A stretch of 64,000 bases of DNA from Anaerolineaceae bacterium. Its GTDB lineage: Bacteria; Chloroflexota; Anaerolineae; Promineifilales; Promineifilaceae. The stretch lies in contig PABI01000084.1 of assembly GCA_002699125.1 (NCBI GenBank), positions 62,001 to 126,000 of the forward strand. The letters run 5' to 3'. The translations under genes were made by a program, and so were the position numbers. The notes beneath the pieces were generated by a model. That model was not told the origin of the DNA, made no database searches, and worked only from the letters and a program-made list of their open reading frames with translations. Positions within the stretch are counted from its first letter, which is position 1, and each line of letters starts with the position of its first letter. Of this stretch, positions 21,596 to 28,078 are shown piece after piece.

Positions 21596-21967
21596 ATGAA
21601 AACCATACTGCAAATTGAAGATAACCACGCCAATCGCCTGCTGGTAGAGCGTGTTTTAGAACCGCACAATTACCGTTTGCTCCATGCAGCCGATGGCGAA
21701 ACTGGCGTCGCGCTGGCCCTGGATGAAAAACCAGATCTCATTCTGGTCGATATGGGGTTACCAGACGTAGATGGGCAAACTGTCGTCACCTTGCTGAAGC
21801 AAATTCCAGATATGGAGAATATCCCCATCGTGGCTATCACCGCCTGGCCATCAGACAAAGCCATGGAAATGGCCCAACGATATGGCTGTGATGGCTGTAT
21901 CACCAAACCAATCAATGTAAAAACCTTTGCAGATCAAGTCGCAGCCTATTTTTATAATGACGCCTAA
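21596..21967 (+). CDS. Single-domain response regulator (DivK/CheY-like)
   Basis: A 123-residue receiver-only protein. It has an acidic N-terminal pocket (QIEDNHANR), the phospho-Asp in LILVDMGLPDVDG near 54, Thr/Ser in VAITAWP near 82, and the conserved Lys in CITKPIN near 104. The DMGLP and KPI pattern is that of DivK-like receivers. It could be an acceptor in the phosphorelay with the hybrid kinases and Hpt domain upstream. It overlaps the next gene by 11 bases. Confidence 0.9.
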   Translation: MKTILQIEDNHANRLLVERVLEPHNYRLLHAADGETGVALALDEKPDLILVDMGLPDVDGQTVVTLLKQIPDMENIPIVAITAWPSDKAMEMAQRYGCDGCITKPINVKTFADQVAAYFYNDA

Positions 21968-22838
21968 ACCCGTAACTGAACTTACAGCAGCAACGTCACG
22001 AATGGAACTTCATTACGCGAACAATTTTACTTTTGAGGAACTAACCGATGCCTACAATGAAACGCGCATCGATTATTTGGTCCCTATGCCAATGAACGTG
22101 GCCCGACTTATGGAATATTGTCGGGTTTATGATGTTTCTTTAGAACATTCCTGCGTTGCTCTGGAAGATGAGGTCATGTTGGGCCTGGGTATGTTGGGGG
22201 TACGTCATGAACGCGCCTGGATTACACGCCTGGGCGTTTTACCGGCGGGTCGCCGTAAAGGCACCGGCAGCGCCCTGATGGAAGGTTTGCTTGACGCGGC
22301 CCGCAATGAATCGGTTAATACCCTGTGGCTGGAAGTAATAAAGGGCAACGAACCCGCCCACAAGCTCTTTCGCAAATATGATTTTGAGGAGACGCGGGAA
22401 CTCATCGTGGCCCGTCGTGCCCCCAAAGCAGAGTTCAACAGAGCCATTTTTGACCAAATTCGGCGCATCACTACCCTCAATCATGAAGATGCTATCATTT
22501 TGCTGTCACACCGGGAGGAACGGCCGAATTGGCTTAACGAAACTGAATCCTTGCAAAACGTACGGAACCTCTCTGCTTTGCTGGTGGAATTAAAAAATGG
22601 CGGTCGCGGCTGGGTGACGTATCATGCCGGGCTGTTACAGCTCACCCGGCTCATTGTGGAAGTCACCGTAGGCGATCCCACCGAAGTGACCGAAGCAATC
22701 CTGACGGTGCTGCACCAGCGGCACAAGCGTCAGGACTCCATTGCCGAAAATCTATGCGAAGATGAAAAATGGCTGGGCTTCCAAAAGGTGGGATACTTCG
22801 ATTCGTTCCGCCGCATTGAGATGACCCGGCCGTTGTAA
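21957..22838 (+). CDS. GNAT family N-acetyltransferase with C-terminal extension
   Basis: A 293-residue protein. The N-terminal half is a GNAT domain: the acetyl-CoA loop LGVLPAGRRKGTGSALMEGLL near 92-112 has the R-x-x-G-x-G/A pattern, followed by NTLWLEVIKGNEPAHKLFRKYDF, typical of motif B. The C-terminal ~130 residues (GRGWVTYHAGLLQLTRLIVEV and later) look like a second, degenerate GNAT-type fold. The start chosen at 21957 overlaps the receiver gene; a TTG upstream at 21927 is unlikely, and ATG 22002 is possible. The substrate is unknown. Confidence 0.84.
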   Translation: MTPKPVTELTAATSRMELHYANNFTFEELTDAYNETRIDYLVPMPMNVARLMEYCRVYDVSLEHSCVALEDEVMLGLGMLGVRHERAWITRLGVLPAGRRKGTGSALMEGLLDAARNESVNTLWLEVIKGNEPAHKLFRKYDFEETRELIVARRAPKAEFNRAIFDQIRRITTLNHEDAIILLSHREERPNWLNETESLQNVRNLSALLVELKNGGRGWVTYHAGLLQLTRLIVEVTVGDPTEVTEAILTVLHQRHKRQDSIAENLCEDEKWLGFQKVGYFDSFRRIEMTRPL

Positions 22839-22854
22839 ATCATGAGAAAAGCCA

Positions 22855-22940
22855 ACGCAGAGACGCGGAGGCGCAGAGGGAAAGAAGAAAAAATCTGTTA
22901 ACGCTATTAGCGCGAATCTGCGAAATCTGCGGATAGCTCT
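22855..22940. repeat. Intergenic CGCAGAGACGCGGAGGCGCAGAG / GCGAATCTGCGGAT repeat
   Basis: The spacer before the dehydratase is made of AACGCAGAGACGCGGAGGCG-type words followed by GCGAATCTGCGAAATCTGCGGAT. The same words recur at 51465-51540. It is a dispersed, non-coding repeat. Confidence 0.7.
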
Positions 22941-23906
22941 ATGAAACCCCTTATGATCACGCTGCCAGAGCCAACGGCCGTTTTAGACGCTGCCAACCGC
23001 CTTCAAGGAATCGCCAACCGCACGCCTGTCCATACCTCACGCACGCTTAACCAACAAACCGGCCACCAAATCTACCTCAAATGTGAAAACTTCCAGCGCG
23101 TGGGCGCCTTTAAGTTTCGCGGGGCATACAATGCTGTCAGCCAGCTGAGCGCGGCGCAAAAAGCAGCAGGCGTGGTCACCCACTCCAGTGGGAATCATGC
23201 CCAGGGGCTGGCTTTAGCAGCCAAACTTTTAGGCGTCAAAGCAACCATTGTGATGCCGGAGGATGCCCCGGCTATAAAACGCGCCGCCACCGCAGGCTAC
23301 GGCGCAACCATTGTGAGCTGCCCGGCTATTGAGCGGGAAGCGGTTTGCGCCCGGCTCATCGACGAGCACGGCTACACGCTTATCCACCCATATGACAATC
23401 CACACATTATTGCCGGGGCGGGTACGGCCGCTTTAGACCTGCTGCAAGAGGTTGAGGCCCTCGACCTGATTTTTACGCCAGTGGGCGGTGGCGGCTTGCT
23501 CAGCGGCACAGCGTTAGCCGCGGCGGCCAGCCAACCTAGCTGCCGCGTCATTGGTGTAGAGCCGGCGGTGGCCAACGATGCCCAGCGTTCCTGGCAAACA
23601 GGAGAAATTGTGCGGCTAACGGCCGTTCCCCCCACCCTCGCCGACGGCCTGCGCACCCGCTTTGTCGGTGAGCACAACTTGCCCATCATGCGCCAGTACG
23701 TCAGCGACATTCTCACCGTCACCGAAGATGAGATCGTCGAAACATTGAAATTTTTGTGGACACGGCTTAAGCTGGTGGTGGAACCCAGTTCGGCCGTGGC
23801 CCTGGCCCCCATTCTCATGGGGAAAATTCCGGAGCCAGGGCAGCGCATTGGCGTAATTCTCAGCGGCGGCAATGTGGATGTGGCCCAAATTGGCGCGCTT
23901 TTTTAG
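22941..23906 (+). CDS. Threonine/serine dehydratase (PLP fold-type II)
   Basis: A 321-residue PLP enzyme. The lysine motif FKFRGAYNA lies near residues 57-65 (Schiff-base Lys58), SSGNHAQGLA near 88, and the glycine loop PVGGGGLLSG near 180, with a late SGGNVD near 310. It fits the catabolic threonine dehydratase/serine racemase group; the C-terminal ACT regulatory domain of biosynthetic IlvA is absent. It deaminates Thr or Ser to 2-oxo acids, or racemises Ser. The start is ATG 22941 (ATG 22953 is an alternative); a repeat abuts it upstream. It ends convergently with, and overlaps by 4 bases, the peroxiredoxin-like gene. Confidence 0.9.
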   Translation: MKPLMITLPEPTAVLDAANRLQGIANRTPVHTSRTLNQQTGHQIYLKCENFQRVGAFKFRGAYNAVSQLSAAQKAAGVVTHSSGNHAQGLALAAKLLGVKATIVMPEDAPAIKRAATAGYGATIVSCPAIEREAVCARLIDEHGYTLIHPYDNPHIIAGAGTAALDLLQEVEALDLIFTPVGGGGLLSGTALAAAASQPSCRVIGVEPAVANDAQRSWQTGEIVRLTAVPPTLADGLRTRFVGEHNLPIMRQYVSDILTVTEDEIVETLKFLWTRLKLVVEPSSAVALAPILMGKIPEPGQRIGVILSGGNVDVAQIGALF

Positions 23907-24454
23907 GTAGCCAGGTTTTGGGCAACGGCCGTAATCTTCGCTATCTCCGGCTGATCGCCCGCATGGTCACTGTAATGGACAAATTGAATGACCCCATTTT
24001 TATCAACCACAAACGTTCCGGGCAGCATCTTCACATCGCCTGTGGCTTTCCCTTGACGAAAGCCTGCCCGCAGCACCCGCACCGCAGCGCGAAAAATACC
24101 TGCGCTTAAAAACTGCTGCCAGCTCGACTGCTGTAACCCATAACGATGGTACATGTCGGTGTGTTTATTGGTAAAACAGTCGATGCCTGGGGCTAATTTG
24201 CCGCAGTATCGTTCGGCATGTTTGGGTTCACCGATGCCGATGGCCAGCACTTGCAAACCGGCTGCCTCAATTTCTTCTCTGTGTAACTCCAACTGAGTTA
24301 ACCATTCGCGGCAAAATACTCAGCCGAAATGGCGCAAAAAGGTTAGCAGGGTGGGACCCTCAGGCCAATGGATCGTTAAATCAACTTCGTTCCCGGCCAC
24401 ATCCAGCCCGGTCACGGGCGGTGCAGCTTCACCAATTTTCAATCTTTTGCTCAT
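23903..24454 (-). CDS. Selenocysteine-containing peroxiredoxin-like (AhpC/TSA-like) protein, TGA read through
   Basis: A 183-codon thioredoxin-fold protein if the in-frame TGA at 24320-24322 is read as Sec45. The N-terminal region, starting MSKRLKIGEAAPPV, continues without frameshift through FLRHFG-Sec-VFC-REWLTQL into the downstream part (KMLPGTFVVDKNGVIQFVHYS). Relatives in the AhpC/TSA-like (Prx-like) family have FLRHFGCxFC here, so Sec replaces the first redox cysteine, giving U-x-x-C. A candidate SECIS hairpin follows. The start at 24454 has AAGGAG. The expected role is thiol-dependent peroxide reduction or disulfide exchange. Dps, another oxidative-stress gene, lies directly upstream on the same strand, behind a terminator. 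Standard calling reports only 23903-24292. Confidence 0.85.
24284..24300 (-). promoter_or_regulatory. Candidate bacterial SECIS of the peroxiredoxin-like gene
   Basis: On the minus strand TAACTC-AGTTG-GAGTTA forms a perfect 6-bp stem with a five-base loop carrying G at position two. The stem starts 19 bases after the TGA, placing the loop 25 bases after it, within the usual bacterial range. It is less similar to fdhF than the other SECIS in this window. Confidence 0.65.
24320..24322 (-). other. Selenocysteine codon (TGA) of the peroxiredoxin-like gene
   Basis: In-frame TGA at codon 45, exactly where relatives have the first Cys of the C-x-x-C redox motif. The reading frame is conserved on both sides. 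Confidence 0.83.
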
Positions 24455-24536
24455 GGAACTCCTTCATGTGGGTTTATATTATGGTTGATTATAGGATGAT
24501 TTTTGGCCGGGAGGGGATCAATCATGTTTCATTAAC

Positions 24537-24571
24537 AAAAACAGACGGCCGTTGGCAAAACGGCCGTCTGT
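24537..24571 (-). terminator. Rho-independent terminator of dps, built from two ACGGCCGT octamers
   Basis: A 13-bp perfect stem: arms 24541-24553 and 24559-24571, loop of five. Each arm contains one ACGGCCGT. On the minus strand it is followed by TTTTTGTTAAT, so it terminates transcription from dps, which ends at 24604. Confidence 0.85.
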
Positions 24572-24603
24572 CAAATCAATTATATTATTGTTGGGTTACG
24601 CAA

Positions 24604-25116
24604 TTAAGCTTTCCCGTTAGCCATAGAACGGAGCATCCAGGCCATTTCTTCATGGCTGCGCATGGCACCTACGAGCAAATCGGCCGTGCCTTCATCGTTG
24701 AATTTTTCCATGCACGCTTCAATGTCGTCACGCAGGCTGCTGATGATGTGCTCATGATCATCCAATAAATTGGCAATCATATCCGGGGCAGCTGGAATGG
24801 TGCCGGGGGTTTCAGAAAGCCGGCTCTCTTCCAAAAATTCGGCCATGGTGCCAATGGACATGCCGCCCAACATACGGTTGCGCTCGGCAATCTCATCAGC
24901 CATTTCCTTAATCTCATTGTATTGCTCTTCAAAAAGCTCATGCAGAGTAACAAAGTGGATGCCGGTTACATTCCAATGATAGCTACGGGTTTTGGTGTAG
25001 AGCAGATGCTCATCGGCCAGCAGTTTATTCAGTCGCTCAATAAGTTTGACACGATTTTCTTTTGAAAGTCCAATATGGGCCTGCTCTAAATTCTTTGTCT
25101 TAGTCTTAGTTGGCAT
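24604..25116 (-). CDS. dps: Dps family ferritin-like DNA-protection protein
   Basis: A 170-residue four-helix-bundle protein. The ferroxidase signature is present: LLYTKTRSYHWNVTGIHFVTLHELFEEQYNEI near residues 38-69 supplies His, Asp/Glu and the YHWNV motif of Dps. The Lys/Thr-rich N-terminus (MPTKTKTKN) is typical of DNA-binding tails. It stores iron, detoxifies peroxide and shields DNA in a dodecamer. AAAAGGAG precedes the start. Its terminator follows the stop. Confidence 0.94.
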   Translation of the reverse strand: MPTKTKTKNLEQAHIGLSKENRVKLIERLNKLLADEHLLYTKTRSYHWNVTGIHFVTLHELFEEQYNEIKEMADEIAERNRMLGGMSIGTMAEFLEESRLSETPGTIPAAPDMIANLLDDHEHIISSLRDDIEACMEKFNDEGTADLLVGAMRSHEEMAWMLRSMANGKA

Positions 25117-25197
25117 AAATGATGTCTCCTTTTACGTTGAGAAAGTTTGCTTAAAAGACCACACAAATTTGAAAATCTGGCGGTCTATTATTTGTTG

Positions 25198-25506
25198 TTA
25201 GCTGTTGCTGTTACGCAGAAAAATAAACGCAGCAACGGCGGCAATGGCCGTACTCAAAAACAGCCAGCCTCGATTGCGGACCAACCATTTATCACCATAG
25301 TTGGCCTGAATCTGCCCGGCAATTTGATCGCGCTTACCGACCAGCCGCATCCGCTCATCGTTGGCCACATTGCCCAACTGCTCCAGAACAATGCCTTTCG
25401 CCTGGGTCAGTCGGCCATTTACTACATTTTGGTTAGCAACATTCTGTTTTTTACTGATTTCATTGATTTTCTTGTTAATTTGTTTGTTCATGCTGAGTGC
25501 TGACAT
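25198..25506 (-). CDS. CsbD-like stress protein with C-terminal membrane helix
   Basis: A 102-residue protein. The middle segment NGRLTQAKGIVLEQLGN plus KRDQIAGQIQANYGDKW resembles the CsbD/UPF0337 general-stress family. A C-terminal membrane helix (WLFLSTAIAAVAAFIFL) is at about 82-98, which is unusual for the family but known in fusions with a tail anchor. An AAGGAG site precedes ATG 25506. Its neighbour Dps is also stress related. The exact function is unknown. Confidence 0.75.
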   Translation of the reverse strand: MSALSMNKQINKKINEISKKQNVANQNVVNGRLTQAKGIVLEQLGNVANDERMRLVGKRDQIAGQIQANYGDKWLVRNRGWLFLSTAIAAVAAFIFLRNSNS

Positions 25507-25619
25507 TTCATGACTCCTTTACTTTGTTAATTTCCCCAACAGACCGATCATCCACCATTTGGGATGAAGGGAAAGTCTTAGGGAAAATGCAATTATTAAT
25601 GTAAATAAAACTTGATTCT

Positions 25620-26108
25620 CTAGGATTGGGCCATCTCTTCCAGAACCGTCCGAGTTAGCTGCCATTTAGGCGGCAGCCATCCCGTTTGCGGCTCTTTTTC
25701 TTCGGCTTCATCTGTCGGTACGGCCGTTCCACCAGCAGCAGACAAATCAATGAAAAAGTCAAATTGGCCCCATTTATCAATAACATTGTGAATAAGCTGT
25801 TCAACGGAAAAGCGCTGATTTTCAGCCCGCTGGATTAACATGAGCTGCTGCCCAAGCGATTGGACATGCTCTTGCATCTTACGAGCAACTTCCACTGGCA
25901 TCTGCCAGCACAACAAGGCAACATTGGCCCCTTTTTGTGCTAGCTGTTTAACCAGATCTTGTAAAACGGCCGTATCATTTCCAATAAGTAAAACAACCTT
26001 ACCAAATAATGGTTGATTGCTACGATCCGGCTCTCCTTGGCATCGTTGCTGCTTCTTTGTTGAATCGTCAATCACAATAAACCTCTTATCACAACAGATA
26101 TTATTCAT
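25620..26108 (-). CDS. Short-chain dehydrogenase-like Rossmann protein, truncated
   Basis: A 162-residue protein. GKVVLLIGNDTAVLQDLVKQLAQKGANVALL near residues 37-67 looks like the first beta-alpha-beta of an SDR fold, and IDKWGQFDFFIDLSAAGG near 110-127 resembles the family's NNAG strand. The glycine motif is altered (GNDTAVLQD instead of GxxxGIG) and the S-Y-K catalytic region is absent, so it is probably a non-catalytic or degenerate SDR. The start is uncertain because no strong ribosome-binding site is visible. Confidence 0.55.
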   Translation of the reverse strand: MNNICCDKRFIVIDDSTKKQQRCQGEPDRSNQPLFGKVVLLIGNDTAVLQDLVKQLAQKGANVALLCWQMPVEVARKMQEHVQSLGQQLMLIQRAENQRFSVEQLIHNVIDKWGQFDFFIDLSAAGGTAVPTDEAEEKEPQTGWLPPKWQLTRTVLEEMAQS

Positions 26109-26475
26109 TTCAATTTTTCATCTCACTCCAAATATACTAAATGCGCAACGTATGTGAGGGTATCACGGTACAAAGACAAGGTATAGAGAGGGATACATTC
26201 CTGGTTGCGCAGGGTCTCACTCCTTTTGAATTGAAAAGTTTTTCTGATTTGCTTTGTGCAACTTTTCTCAAATTTCTTTTTCGTTACGCTGCTAATCATA
26301 GTTGATCCCGGTAACCAACTCCATATGCCTGGATATAGGTGTAGGACACATGTTGTTGATGTCCCTTTCATCATCAAGCCATATATCCCGATACATGGTA
26401 TAACCTGTCACATTTAGCTACGCTTCTATGCTGTTGAAAATGAACCGATAAGCTATTTGGAGGAATTCTGAGAAT
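26109..26475. other. Divergent intergenic region without identified features
   Basis: 367 bases between the SDR-like gene (minus) and the phosphodiesterase gene (plus). AT-rich, with no convincing gene: the 84-codon minus frame inside it has no family resemblance. It presumably holds both promoters. Only the GGAGGAA ribosome-binding site at 26459-26465 is clear. Confidence 0.5.
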
Positions 26476-27966
26476 ATGAAACGCGTTTTGCTGCTGGTGA
26501 TAGATGCTCTGACGGCTCCCCTGCTGGTAAAAGAGATGGAAAACGGCCGTTATCCCAACTTCCAAAAATTAAGCGATGCCGGCTACTTGCAGGAAGGTAT
26601 CAGCATTTTCCCCTCCATTACCCACGCTGCCCTCACCAGCATCATCACTGGCGAATATCCCGACAAACACGGCATCATCGCCTCGCACTGGTATGATTTT
26701 GCCAATGACAAGGTTGCTTATTTCAGCGGCAGCCCAGGGATGATGCTGCAAAAAGGCGTCGGTAACTTTTTTCGCGAATTCCTGCTAGATTTAAATAATG
26801 ATCATCTTAAAGCACTAACACTTTTTCAAAAGCTGGAACGAAATGGGCACGAAACAGCCTGCATTAATTTCCCTTTGTACCGGGGCGATGTGCCTCACAA
26901 AGTAAATATGCCCTTACTCTTAAAGTGGATTCCCAATTTGCCTGAAAGCACCGTCGTTTATGGTCCGAAAAAACTTTTATTGGGTGACTTGATTCTAAAT
27001 CCAAATGAGTTAGATATTGAAGCCTCCTTTACGGGCGCAGCAAACTGGTTTGGCTTCCATGACAAAAACACAATTGATCTCGTTTTGCAACTGGCAGCCA
27101 ACGACGAATTCCCTGACTTTACCCTGGCTTACTTCCCCCAAAACGATGAAACGTCCCACGCCGAGGGACCTGTCGCCTCGCACCACCAACTGGATAGACT
27201 GGACGAGATGTTGGGTGATCTAATTGCCGCCTATGGCGGGCTGGATTCCTTTTTGCAGCAGTTTATGCTGATTATCACTGGCGACCATTCACAAAGTGAA
27301 ACTTTAGCCGATAAAGCAGAACAAGCGATTAACCTAGAGGAGACATTAAACGGCTTTCAAATGGCGCAGGCCGGCCAACCTTGGAACGATGACAGCGAAA
27401 TCATGGCTTGCCCCAACTTACGGACGGCTCATCTCTACTTCAAAGATTCGTTCACGCCGGGTAAAGTCCAGATGGTGTTAGATCAACTCCTGGCCGAATC
27501 ACGAATTGATCAATTGATTTACCGGGCGAGTTTGACAGACAGTGGCCAGGGATATGTGGTGCAAACGCAAAACGGCCGTCTTCACTTCTGGCGTGAAGAA
27601 GATGGCAAAGCGGTTGATCAGTTTGGCAATAGCTGGTGCTGGACAGGCGAGTTGGCGGTGGTAGACGGCCGTTTACAAGAGAGCATTCTCACCTTCCCCG
27701 ATTACCCCAACGCCTTTGAACGCATTGCCGGTGCGCTGGATTGCACCACCAGTGGACCGCTCTGGATTACGGCGAAACTGGGACACGAACTCATTGTCCC
27801 ACACATCAAACCGTATGTTGGCGGCGGTTCACATGCCTCGCTGCACCGTCTGGATTCACAACCACCATTAATTGTGGCTGGCGCGCCCCAAAACATCACC
27901 CTGCCCAAATTGCCCCGCATCACCGATATTGTTCCCCTCTGTTTGGCTTGTTTGGAAACCGAATAG
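26476..27966 (+). CDS. Type I phosphodiesterase / nucleotide pyrophosphatase family protein
   Basis: A 496-residue alkaline-phosphatase-superfamily hydrolase. Metal-binding Asp in LLLVIDAL near residue 9, the nucleophile region FPSITHAALTSIITGEYPDKHGI near 49-71, a later Asp/His set in YFPQNDETSHAEG near 219-231, and ITGDHSQSE near 264 match the family. Such enzymes cleave phosphodiester or phosphonate bonds of nucleotides or lipids. There is no signal peptide, so it is probably cytoplasmic. A GGAGGAA site precedes it. It is a single-gene unit. Confidence 0.87.
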   Translation: MKRVLLLVIDALTAPLLVKEMENGRYPNFQKLSDAGYLQEGISIFPSITHAALTSIITGEYPDKHGIIASHWYDFANDKVAYFSGSPGMMLQKGVGNFFREFLLDLNNDHLKALTLFQKLERNGHETACINFPLYRGDVPHKVNMPLLLKWIPNLPESTVVYGPKKLLLGDLILNPNELDIEASFTGAANWFGFHDKNTIDLVLQLAANDEFPDFTLAYFPQNDETSHAEGPVASHHQLDRLDEMLGDLIAAYGGLDSFLQQFMLIITGDHSQSETLADKAEQAINLEETLNGFQMAQAGQPWNDDSEIMACPNLRTAHLYFKDSFTPGKVQMVLDQLLAESRIDQLIYRASLTDSGQGYVVQTQNGRLHFWREEDGKAVDQFGNSWCWTGELAVVDGRLQESILTFPDYPNAFERIAGALDCTTSGPLWITAKLGHELIVPHIKPYVGGGSHASLHRLDSQPPLIVAGAPQNITLPKLPRITDIVPLCLACLETE

Positions 27967-28078
27967 AGGGGAACATCCATTTTTGGGCAAACACACTTCA
28001 GCTGCGCTTCCTTTTCTAATCTTCACAAACAAGATAATATCTTTATGGTAGATTAGGGTTAGGAATGAGGAATTAAGC

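Noticed and set aside
26123..26377. 84-codon minus-strand ORF in the spacer before the phosphodiesterase
   Set aside because: No family resemblance, no ribosome-binding site, skewed composition.
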